Assembly (NCBI GenBank): GCA_964502145.1
Contig: CAZCVI010000084.1
Span: 1-31,883, forward strand
DNA length: 31,883 nucleotides
Direction of reading: 5' to 3'
DNA from: CAZCVI01 sp964502145
GTDB lineage: Bacteria > Acidobacteriota > Aminicenantia > UBA2199
Within the stretch, counting starts at the first letter, position 1, and each line of letters opens with the position of its first letter. The notes beneath the pieces were generated by a model. The model searched no databases and had not been told where the DNA came from. It saw only the letters and a program-made list of their open reading frames with translations. Shown piece by piece: positions 1-7,024 of the stretch. The position numbers and the translations under genes are program-made.

Positions 1-64
1 CTTTTCTTAAATCCAACCTGATTGTAGTCACATAGCCTATAACCTGAACAGTTACTATAATTTT

Positions 65-1621
65 TCAGGGTCGTTCCACCAGATAATTGCCGATATTCCG
101 AATTTTTGGATCAAATCCGATACCCAAAAGCACAATCTCCTTCCCTTGCCCCTGGTACTTTTCATAATATTTCTTCTTTTTGATCTGTGCCAATGCTTCA
201 TCCGCACTGCCTACCTTAAATTCCATGATATAGATACTCTTGGCCGTCTCCAATACCCCATCAATGCGCCCCAGGTTCGTGGAGTCTTCACACCTGACCT
301 CTGCGCCACTTAATCTTAATAACAAATAAATAAGCGAATGATAATAGGCTTCCCTCTCCCCGATAAAAATTTGATAAGGAATAGCCGCAAACAGGGATTT
401 AATCTCCTGAATAAACCGCTCCGGATCGTCAAAATTTATGGCCTTACCCATGCGCTTCAGAATTCGTCTGCCCGAACTCAAACTGGTTTGCGTGTATTCT
501 CCAAAAAGATGGGTTAAAAAAGAATCCCGTACTTCCCGGTTTGGATAAGACAGAGTATATGTCTTCACTTCCGCTTCCCTCGTGACCTGCTTGATAGTCA
601 GATATCCCGTTTGAAACAACAGGCAGGCAATATCCGGGTTTTCCAAATCATAACTGTCAAAAGTATACCCTTGCACCGGCAGATTTTCAAATTCCATTGG
701 TTCTTTATGGCGCTCCCTGATTAACTTGACCAGAAAAGTAGGCGTCCCGGTAGAGAACCAAAAATTTTCAAAACTGTTGGCATTAAATAAATTCAATATT
801 GAAAAGGGATTGTATACAAAATTTTTCCCATCCCAGGAATACCCGTTATACCACTCCCGGATGATTGCGATAAACTGGCTGGAAGTTATGCCCCGCTTTT
901 CCGCCATTTCTTCAATATACGAAGAAAAATAATGCCACAACTCCGCTTCCGTGTACCCGAGCAGAGCAGAAAAATTCTCCGCCAACGTGATATCAATCAA
1001 ATTATTGAGATCGGAAAACACCGAGACCCTGGCAAACTTGGATACGCCGGTGATGAAGACAAAACGAAGATAGGCATCCATCCCTTTAATGACACCATAA
1101 AAGTTTTTCAAGACCTTCCGTATTTTTCCCGCGATTTCAATTTCATCTGCCTCGATATATTCAATCAAAGGTTTATCATATTCATCAATGAGGATCACCA
1201 CCCTGCCTTTGGCGGAACATTTTTCGATTAATTCCACGAAACTCTCTTTGTAGGTTTTTGTTTCATCCAGGGTGACGCCATGGGCTAGCGCTGTTTTATT
1301 GAGGAATTTTTTAATCGATTCTTTCAGCTTCTCCGGGGATTCATAGTCAATAGTAGAAAAATCGATATGGATCACCGGGTAGGAAACCCATTCTATTTTG
1401 TCATAAATCCAGAGTCCTTTGAATAGTTCTTGATTACCGCCGAATATTTCCGTCAGCGTTGAGATCAGCACCGATTTCCCGAAACGACGCGGGCGGGACA
1501 AAAAATAGTATTTACCGCCCTTGGCAAAGAGATCGTAAATTAAGCGGGTTTTATCCACATATAGATACCCAACTTCAATAAAATCTCGAAACGTCTGAAT
1601 ACTTAACGGTAAATTCTTCAT
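65..1621 (-). CDS. AAA-ATPase-like / PD-(D/E)XK nuclease-like protein (PF09820 + PF08011 type)
   Basis: 518-aa protein. The N-terminal domain opens with the family hallmark YVDKTRLIYDLF, followed by a Walker A-like SRPRRFGKS and a Walker B-like VVILIDEYDKPL. The C-terminal part carries a PD-(D/E)XK-type core, with GRIDGVLE then IYIMEFKVG giving the D...ExK triad. Such proteins are abundant, often in multiple copies, in Bacteroidetes, spirochaete and Aminicenantes-type genomes; their role is not established, although defence or mobile-element functions are suspected. The start is placed at the ATG at 1621 rather than the in-frame codon 14 residues upstream. The reasons are that homologues begin MKxLPLxIQTF, and that a near-perfect promoter sits so close upstream that the mRNA would begin at this ATG. 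No Shine-Dalgarno sequence is visible. The gene is complete and divergent from the small gene at 1761. Family assignment is firm; function is unknown. Confidence 0.9.
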   Translation of the reverse strand: MKNLPLSIQTFRDFIEVGYLYVDKTRLIYDLFAKGGKYYFLSRPRRFGKSVLISTLTEIFGGNQELFKGLWIYDKIEWVSYPVIHIDFSTIDYESPEKLKESIKKFLNKTALAHGVTLDETKTYKESFVELIEKCSAKGRVVILIDEYDKPLIEYIEADEIEIAGKIRKVLKNFYGVIKGMDAYLRFVFITGVSKFARVSVFSDLNNLIDITLAENFSALLGYTEAELWHYFSSYIEEMAEKRGITSSQFIAIIREWYNGYSWDGKNFVYNPFSILNLFNANSFENFWFSTGTPTFLVKLIRERHKEPMEFENLPVQGYTFDSYDLENPDIACLLFQTGYLTIKQVTREAEVKTYTLSYPNREVRDSFLTHLFGEYTQTSLSSGRRILKRMGKAINFDDPERFIQEIKSLFAAIPYQIFIGEREAYYHSLIYLLLRLSGAEVRCEDSTNLGRIDGVLETAKSIYIMEFKVGSADEALAQIKKKKYYEKYQGQGKEIVLLGIGFDPKIRNIGNYLVERP

Positions 1622-1627
1622 GCAAGG

Positions 1628-1656
1628 ATTATAACATTGAAACCGATTCGTATCAA
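1628..1656 (-). promoter_or_regulatory. sigma-70-type promoter giving a leaderless mRNA
   Basis: On the minus strand a -35 TTGATA (1651-1656) is followed after exactly 17 bp by a perfect -10 TATAAT (1628-1633). Only six bases (CCTTGC) separate the -10 from the ATG at 1621, so the expected +1 is the A of the start codon. No ribosome-binding site fits in that space. Confidence 0.75.
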
Positions 1657-1724
1657 CTAGCAAAATAATCGTCTTCCGAATCTCCCCAAAAAAATCCCGT
1701 TCGTTTTTTCTTCTTGGATTTCAC

Positions 1725-1755
1725 TTGACAAAATCTGGAAAATATCCCATATATA
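1725..1755 (+). promoter_or_regulatory. promoter of the small gene at 1761, probably leaderless
   Basis: A consensus -35 TTGACA (1725-1730) is followed by an AT run with TATATA at 1750-1755 (19-bp spacing; the 17-bp alternative is CATATA at 1748-1753). The ATG at 1761 lies five bases after TATATA. The in-frame TTG at 1725 is therefore the -35 box, not a start codon. Confidence 0.55.
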
Positions 1756-1760
1756 TAGGT

Positions 1761-2090
1761 ATGAATGAGATTAAATATATACTGGCAGATTTTTTAGATG
1801 AGTTTAAACGTGTTGACCTGAAGGAAAAAGCGCGTTTGATCGAAAAATTCCCTTTCCCGGAAGTGACCGAACCGAAATATTGCGCCTATACTGCGGCCAT
1901 GGTGGAGGAGCTTTGTTTTCGCAATGGGATGCCCATTCCTGATTGGGTTTTTGATCGGCAATTCAGTTTGTCAGAACCTTTTTTTGTAGGTGGATTGGAG
2001 TCGATAAAAGCGTTTTTGATTGCAGAGAGTCCCCTTCCTTTTCGGAGGAGGAATATTTTTGTTTCCGCCAATGTGTTGGAGAGAGCATGA
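1761..2090 (+). CDS. small antitoxin-like partner of a nucleotidyltransferase (hypothetical)
   Basis: 109-aa soluble protein with no signal peptide. The N-terminus (ILADFLDEFKRVDLKEKARL) is predicted helical and charged. The C-terminus ESPLPFRRRNIFVSANVLER resembles, from memory, small proteins encoded just upstream of DUF6036-type nucleotidyltransferases in toxin-antitoxin-like pairs. It overlaps the next gene by 4 nt (ATGA at 2087-2090), the usual translational coupling of such pairs. The start at ATG 1761 is chosen because the upstream TTG is the promoter -35 box. The partner gene is truncated, so this may be a relic module. Function is inferred from arrangement and the C-terminal motif only. 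Confidence 0.6.
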   Translation: MNEIKYILADFLDEFKRVDLKEKARLIEKFPFPEVTEPKYCAYTAAMVEELCFRNGMPIPDWVFDRQFSLSEPFFVGGLESIKAFLIAESPLPFRRRNIFVSANVLERA

Positions 2091-2332
2091 AGGGATTATC
2101 AAGAGAAAATATCCTGAAATATCTGGAAGAACTTTCCATTGAAATTGGGAAAGAAGGGATAAAGGGCGAGATTTTCCTAAGAAACTCGCCCGAAATCGTA
2201 TCCAAGACCATGTTTTCGCCGCTTATTAATGCGCCAGGATGGCGCGTCTACGTAGACGCGCCATCCTGGCGCATTATTTTATTCAACTTTTCCCAAGATC
2301 TCAGAATTGCAGAAGTTTTTTTCCGTTTATAA
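2087..2332 (+). pseudogene. truncated DUF6036-like nucleotidyltransferase remnant
   Basis: The first ~30 codons read like the start of a DUF6036-type nucleotidyltransferase (LSRENILKYLEEL ... GIKGEIFL). Intact members continue with a GG(A/T)AM nucleotide-binding segment. Here the frame runs instead into RNSPEIVSK and then through a 50-bp palindrome (2227-2276), ending after 81 codons with no catalytic residues. A small hairpin (GGGCGAG 2164-2170 with CTCGCCC 2185-2191) lies exactly where homology is lost. The simplest reading is a gene cut by deletion or repeat insertion, leaving its 5' end coupled to the upstream gene. Family assignment rests on the N-terminus alone. Confidence 0.5.
2227..2276. 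repeat. 50-bp perfect palindrome
   Basis: The sequence is a perfect inverted repeat centred between 2251 and 2252, with no unpaired central base. Each half contains its own smaller hairpin (GCGCCA-TCC-TGGCGC). The right half plus flank (2252-2281) recurs base for base at 23426-23455, so the half is the repeat unit and this locus holds two copies head to head. It lies inside the broken nucleotidyltransferase frame. Confidence 0.9.
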
Positions 2333-2514
2333 TCCCACGGAGCGTAGCGACGTTGGAGGGGTCGCTTCCAAGAGGATTTTCTCATCCTCTGCCGTTGAAA
2401 TAAATAGTTTATCGGAGTGTTTATTATTCATAATATTAGTTTAAACGAAAGGAAAAAGAATTGCAATATTGAAAAATCATCCTGTTAATCATTTTAATCT
2501 GCGTAATCTGTGGT
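2333..2514. repeat. repeat-rich gap with short hairpins and a 9-nt-period array
   Basis: There is no coding potential. It contains a 7-bp stem AGAGGAT/ATCCTCT (2371-2390), a 6-bp stem AGCGAC/GTCGCT (2346-2366) and three 9-mers in tandem (TAATCATTT, TAATCTGCG, TAATCTGTG; 2486-2512). The 9-mers match one arm of the large hairpin at 23682-23840. Confidence 0.6.
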
Positions 2515-3114
2515 TTAATCTTTTGCCTTTGTTTTCCTTACTTTCCTCTTCTTCTTTTCCACGGAGAAACCAAACTTGCCTTTAAACTCCCCCAATTGAT
2601 AATACTTGCCATGGGAGAAGCTCAGTAAATGAGTGCTGGCTAAATCCAACGCATCGGTTTTGGGATTCACATACTTTTGGGTGGCATGAACGGCCAGTAT
2701 TTCGGCGAGGAACATGTGATGACTGCCGAGGGGAATGATCTGGGTGACACGACATTCGAGATTCAATGGGGATTCGGCAATCATGGGCGAGGAAATGAAT
2801 TGTCCAGGCACGGGCGTTAGTTTCATCTCTTTGAATTTATCCACCTCTTTGCCGGATTTGACACCACACCAATCGGTAGCAAAAGCGAGTTCGGCGGTGG
2901 TGAGGTTGATGCAAAACTCACCCTGTTCTTTGATGAGAGAATATGAAAAACGCTCGGGACGCAATGAAATATAACACATGGCCGGGTCGGTACAGGTAAT
3001 TCCTGTCCACGCCACGGTAATTATATTGTAGCCAGACTGCTGATTCCCACAACTGACCATCACTACGGGCAAGGGATAAATCATCGTGCCCGGTTTCCAA
3101 GTTACTTTTCTCAA
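2515..3114 (-). CDS. flavin reductase-like (flavoredoxin family) FMN-binding protein
   Basis: 199-aa protein of the flavin reductase-like domain family. The core starts with KPGTMIYPLPVVMVSCG, followed by YNIITVAWTG and RPERFSYSLI, the usual FMN-binding region of flavoredoxins. A Lys/Arg-rich tail (KKKRKVRKTKAKD) extends the C-terminus. It begins with TTG overlapping the TGA of the 2Fe-2S subunit gene (TTGA, 3111-3114), so it is the last gene of the molybdenum-hydroxylase operon. An internal ATG ten codons downstream is possible but would remove conserved residues. It probably passes electrons between a reduced carrier and FMN, perhaps as an acceptor or donor for the hydroxylase; that link is inferred from the operon. 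Confidence 0.85.
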   Translation of the reverse strand: MRKVTWKPGTMIYPLPVVMVSCGNQQSGYNIITVAWTGITCTDPAMCYISLRPERFSYSLIKEQGEFCINLTTAELAFATDWCGVKSGKEVDKFKEMKLTPVPGQFISSPMIAESPLNLECRVTQIIPLGSHHMFLAEILAVHATQKYVNPKTDALDLASTHLLSFSHGKYYQLGEFKGKFGFSVEKKKRKVRKTKAKD

Positions 3115-3596
3115 GGCTCTGGCGCGCTGGAGGCGACTTCTTTGACAGCGCGAATGATTTGTTTATAACCCGTGCAACGGCAGATGTTTCCCGCAATCGC
3201 TTCTTTGATCTCTTCTTCCGTGGGACGGGGATTTTCTAAGAGCAACGCATAAGCGGATAAAAGCATACCGGGAGTACAGAACCCACATTGAACGGCGCCA
3301 TGTTCCAAGAAAATCTGTTGCAAGGGATGCAATTTGCCATCCTGGGCCAAACCTTCGATAGTGATGATCTCTGCACCTTCTATTTGCACAGCCAAGATGA
3401 GACAGGCATTGGCTGCTTTCCCATTTATTAATACTGTACACGCACCACATTCACCAATGCCACAACCTTCTTTTGTGCCCGTGAGTTCCAGGTCTTCCCG
3501 TAACAGGTCCAACAAACGACGATTGGGAGCCGTGGTTAACGTAATCGTTTGACGGTTCAAATGGAATGTTAATGGAATAAGGGTAGGGTCTGCCAT
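3111..3596 (-). CDS. xdhC: xanthine dehydrogenase-type 2Fe-2S subunit
   Basis: 161 aa, the standard length for the small iron-sulfur subunit of xanthine dehydrogenase/CO dehydrogenase-type hydroxylases. The plant-ferredoxin-like cluster ligands are C45, C50, C53 and C65 (GCGIGECGACTVLINGK). The second, helical cluster uses C104 and C107 (QCGFCTPGM), then C139 and C141 (ICRCTGY). All eight cysteines are present. It carries electrons from the molybdenum centre to FAD. It follows the FAD-subunit gene after 2 nt and is coupled to the flavoredoxin gene by a 4-nt overlap. Confidence 0.95.
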   Translation of the reverse strand: MADPTLIPLTFHLNRQTITLTTAPNRRLLDLLREDLELTGTKEGCGIGECGACTVLINGKAANACLILAVQIEGAEIITIEGLAQDGKLHPLQQIFLEHGAVQCGFCTPGMLLSAYALLLENPRPTEEEIKEAIAGNICRCTGYKQIIRAVKEVASSAPEP

Positions 3597-3598
3597 GA

Positions 3599-4483
3599 TT
3601 ATTTCTCCTGGTTAGGAACTGAACTGCACACGCTTTCCAATAACTGGTAAAAAGCCTGCTGCACCACGGGTAATTTATAAGGAGTTGACCAACGTAAGCC
3701 AGTCAGTTCCAAAATTTCTTTGCCCAGTTCTTTCGCCAGTTTTTTGTAGGTCTCTGTTTTCGCTTCCTTTGTGCGTGCCAATTGTTCGATGTTTTCGAAA
3801 CGTTTGCCAATAGGAGTAATGGCACCGCTGGCGAGTTTAAGCTCGTGGAACACACCGTCGCGAATATCGGCCACGAGTGCCAGGGAAATACGACTGATGG
3901 CCACAGCCCGTCTACGTCCCAATTTAAAGAAATCACCGCGTAAGTTCGCCGCAGGAATGGGTAACAGGATGTGGGTTACCATCTCATCGGGTAACAACTG
4001 GGTGTGATAGGGCGATAACAGAAAATCAGCCAATAACATCTCTCTTTTTTTATCCTGGGAAGCAATCCGTATTACAGCCTCGTACACGAGCAACGGGGGA
4101 ACAGTATCGGCACAAGGTGCATTGTTCACAAAGTTTCCGGCCAGGGTGGCACGATTGCGAATCTGCACGCTACCCACTCCCAGTGCGGCTTTAACCAATA
4201 CGGGGAACCATAAATTAACATCGGGGTGAATCGCCAATTGGGAAAAGGTGACACCCGCACCAATAAGCAGATGGGACTGGTTTTTTTCAATGGTTTTAAG
4301 TTCTTCCAAATGGTGGATATCCACCATCACTTTAATCTCTTTAAAGCGGGCCGACTCTTGGCGGAAACCGGGCATAATATCGGTGCCACCGGCAATCAAC
4401 CGGGCATCGGACTTATATTGCGCCAACACGGAAATCGTTTCCTGTATATTTTGAGGTCGGATAAATTCAAATTGTGGTATCAT
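3599..4483 (-). CDS. xdhB: xanthine dehydrogenase-type FAD-binding subunit
   Basis: 294-aa medium subunit of the CoxM/XdhB family. The FAD pyrophosphate loop ARLIAGGTD lies near residues 27-35. The second FAD motif TLAGNFVNNAPCADTVPPLL follows near 112, and a CO dehydrogenase flavoprotein C-terminal domain fills the rest. The ATG at 4483 overlaps the TGA of the Mo-subunit gene by one base (TGATG), with GAGGAAG seven bases upstream. The TTG one codon earlier is less likely. It transfers electrons from the Fe-S clusters to NAD+ or another acceptor. Confidence 0.93.
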   Translation of the reverse strand: MIPQFEFIRPQNIQETISVLAQYKSDARLIAGGTDIMPGFRQESARFKEIKVMVDIHHLEELKTIEKNQSHLLIGAGVTFSQLAIHPDVNLWFPVLVKAALGVGSVQIRNRATLAGNFVNNAPCADTVPPLLVYEAVIRIASQDKKREMLLADFLLSPYHTQLLPDEMVTHILLPIPAANLRGDFFKLGRRRAVAISRISLALVADIRDGVFHELKLASGAITPIGKRFENIEQLARTKEAKTETYKKLAKELGKEILELTGLRWSTPYKLPVVQQAFYQLLESVCSSVPNQEK

Positions 4484-6891
4484 CAAGCACTTCCTCTTTT
4501 TAAATCTTGTGGTCTTAATTTTTCTTTCAGCAGAATCTCTTCCAAGTTGAGTGGCAGGTTAAAGTAACGCACGCCAATGGCATTACGAATACCATTGGCA
4601 ATGGCTGCGGCTGCGAGTTCTAACGCGGGTTCGCCCAGGGACTTGGCACCCCAGGGACCGTATTTATCTTCGCCTTCAATAAAAATAGGGGTGATGTCAC
4701 CCACATCTTTACTGGTGGGCACGAGATATTGATCAAAATTCATTTCGCGAACCGCTCCATTGTGGGTGCTGATCTCTTCCCACAAACCATAGCCTGCCCC
4801 CTGGGTGACACCGCCGTATATTTGCCCCTGGGCACCCAATAGATTAATAACAGTACCAATATCATGCACAGCAATGACGCGGTCCACGTAAACTTCCCCG
4901 GTCACAATATTCACGGTCACTTCGGCAACTTGGCACCCATAGACATAGGTGAAATAGGCATCGCCCTGTCCTTTCTCTTCATCCCAATGCACATGGGGAC
5001 CTTTATACCACCCCATAGCAGCCAAATTAATGCCATGATTGTAAGCCAGAGCGCAAAGCTGGGCAAAGGTGATCTGTTTTGACGGGTCCTCTATTAAGGT
5101 GACCTGCTGCTCTTTAAATGCAAATGCGCCGGCTGTCACGTTCCAATGTTGGCGTAACAGCGCTTCGAATCGTTCGCGTACCATTTCAGCCGCCATTTTT
5201 ACAGCCGCGCCACCCATCAATGTAGACCGGGATGCAACCGTGGGCCCGCTGTCCGGGATCAAACCGGTATCTTGTTCCAGATAATAGATATGGTCTATAC
5301 TTATACCCAGTATTTCTGCCGCGATGATGGCAAAGGTGGTGCGCAAGCCCTGGCCGTTTTCCGCCAGACCGCACAATAAATACACGGAGCCATCGGCTTG
5401 CACGGCAAGATAAGCGGCTACAGCATCAATACCCTCGGCACCAAGCGAACAACCACGAAAACTAACAGCCAGACCAATGCCCTTGTGCAATACGTGCTGG
5501 GGCGGGATAAAATCGCTGTCTGCCAATAGCGGCGAAAATGCGGGGCTGCCTTTACTGGTTTTTTTTAATAAAAAGGCGGGCACTTCTTTATTTTGGGTCT
5601 CGTTTTTTTCCCATTGGGTTTTGAAATCGGTCGTTTCCACTGCTTTCTCCAGCACAGCCAGGAGGTTGACGTCGTGGTTTTCCAGTTTCTGGCCCGTAGC
5701 GGTGATGGAACCGGATTTGAGGCCGTTGCGTTTGCGGATTTCATAAGGGGACAAGCCCACTTGGCGGGCGATTTCATCCATGATGGATTCTTGGGCAAAG
5801 ATGGGTTGGGGGGAACCAAAACCACGCATGGCTCCAGTATACGGATTATTGGTATACACGGCGCGCACATCGGTCCAGACATTTTCGATTTCATAGGGTC
5901 CAACCGCTTGCACCACGGTGCGCCAAGTAACAAAGGGACTCATGGATGCATACGCACCACCATCAGCCGTGATATCGATCTTCATCGCCTGTAATTTTCC
6001 TGTTTTGCTGAAACCGACTTTATAATGCATTATATAGGGGTGGCGTTTATAGGATTCGCGGATAGAATCTTCGCGGTGGTAGCGAATTTTAACCGGGCGC
6101 CCTGTTTTTAACGCCGCGATAGCGGCACGTGCGGCAAGAATGCTCATGCTATCATCTTTACCACCAAAAGAACCGCCCAGTTCTGCTTGTTCTATGCGTA
6201 TTTTAGCCAGTGGCCAACCCAACACTGCTGCCACTGTGCGGCGCGTGGAATAGGGGTTCTGAATACTGCCGATAATGTGAATACCTTTATTGCCTTCGCG
6301 GGGAATAGCGATGACTACTTCTGGTTCAATGTAAGCGTGTTCTATAAAAGGCGTGGTATATGTTTGTTCCAGGGTAAAATCACTTTCTGCAAAACCCTTG
6401 TCAATATCTCCTTTGCGTAACGGGTAGGAAACAATCAAATTGGAGTCGTATTGGGCATGAATGAGCGGGGCGTCTGGTTTTAAGGCGTCCAGCGGGTTGC
6501 TCAATACTGGGAGCGGGGTGTAGTGGACTTTCACTTGGTCACGTAGCAGTAATAGTGCTGCTTCGGATTCTCCGACCAGCATCGCAATCACATCGCCGGT
6601 TGTAACCACCTTTTCAAAACTAAAAATAGGCTGATCTTTATGAATGGCGCCCACTTTATGGGCTGCCGGGACATCGTTGTTGTCACATATAGCGATTAGG
6701 GCGGGGTCTCCTGCAATAGCGGAATAATCAATGCCCGTGATTGTGGCGTGGCTTTCAGGGATACGCACCATCACGCCAACCAACAGATGGGGAATGTGTA
6801 AATCGTCGCCGTATTTAGCTTGGCCGGTTACTTTTTCAAGCCCATCCTGCCGAACCACGGGATGGCCAACCTGGGAAAATGTTCTTTTCAT
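4483..6891 (-). CDS. xdhA: xanthine dehydrogenase-type molybdopterin-binding subunit
   Basis: 802-aa large subunit. It has the hammerhead domain (residues ~15-125) and the two molybdopterin-binding halves. Visible motifs are LGGSFGGKDD (238-247), the xanthine-dehydrogenase-type loop MRGFGSPQ (355-362) and the C-terminal GAKSLGEPAL with catalytic Glu754. The CO dehydrogenase loop AYxCSFR is absent, so this is not an aerobic CO dehydrogenase. The substrate could be a purine or another N-heterocycle or aldehyde; sequence alone does not decide. The start has GGAGTT nine bases upstream and a promoter at 6933-6961. It is the first gene of a four-gene operon (Mo, FAD, Fe-S, flavoredoxin). No XDH maturation factor or purine-pathway gene is nearby. 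Confidence 0.93.
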   Translation of the reverse strand: MKRTFSQVGHPVVRQDGLEKVTGQAKYGDDLHIPHLLVGVMVRIPESHATITGIDYSAIAGDPALIAICDNNDVPAAHKVGAIHKDQPIFSFEKVVTTGDVIAMLVGESEAALLLLRDQVKVHYTPLPVLSNPLDALKPDAPLIHAQYDSNLIVSYPLRKGDIDKGFAESDFTLEQTYTTPFIEHAYIEPEVVIAIPREGNKGIHIIGSIQNPYSTRRTVAAVLGWPLAKIRIEQAELGGSFGGKDDSMSILAARAAIAALKTGRPVKIRYHREDSIRESYKRHPYIMHYKVGFSKTGKLQAMKIDITADGGAYASMSPFVTWRTVVQAVGPYEIENVWTDVRAVYTNNPYTGAMRGFGSPQPIFAQESIMDEIARQVGLSPYEIRKRNGLKSGSITATGQKLENHDVNLLAVLEKAVETTDFKTQWEKNETQNKEVPAFLLKKTSKGSPAFSPLLADSDFIPPQHVLHKGIGLAVSFRGCSLGAEGIDAVAAYLAVQADGSVYLLCGLAENGQGLRTTFAIIAAEILGISIDHIYYLEQDTGLIPDSGPTVASRSTLMGGAAVKMAAEMVRERFEALLRQHWNVTAGAFAFKEQQVTLIEDPSKQITFAQLCALAYNHGINLAAMGWYKGPHVHWDEEKGQGDAYFTYVYGCQVAEVTVNIVTGEVYVDRVIAVHDIGTVINLLGAQGQIYGGVTQGAGYGLWEEISTHNGAVREMNFDQYLVPTSKDVGDITPIFIEGEDKYGPWGAKSLGEPALELAAAAIANGIRNAIGVRYFNLPLNLEEILLKEKLRPQDLKRGSA

Positions 6892-6932
6892 TGGAACTCC
6901 AACTTAAACAATTTCAAAACTAGTTATCTCTT

Positions 6933-6961
6933 TCTATACCATAAAGCGCAGTAAAGATCAA
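6933..6961 (-). promoter_or_regulatory. promoter of the xdh operon
   Basis: -35 TTGATC (6956-6961), a 17-bp spacer ending in TGG (extended -10), then TATAGA (6933-6938). Predicted transcription start is near 6926, giving a leader of about 35 nt with a GGAGT ribosome site. No -24/-12 element is seen, so the adjacent sigma-54 regulator is not obviously its activator. Confidence 0.6.
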
Positions 6962-7024
6962 GAGTATTCAGGGTTTGAGCAAAAAAGAATTTTTGCCTAC
7001 GGATGAGCGGAATGATCTAATTGT

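Noticed and set aside
1725..1760. TTG start for the small gene at 1761
   Set aside because: The TTG is part of a consensus TTGACA -35 box, with the -10 between it and the ATG.
4483..6891. Carbon monoxide dehydrogenase (CoxL)
   Set aside because: The CoxL active-site loop AYxCSFR is not present; the loop reads MRGFGSPQ as in xanthine-dehydrogenase-type enzymes.
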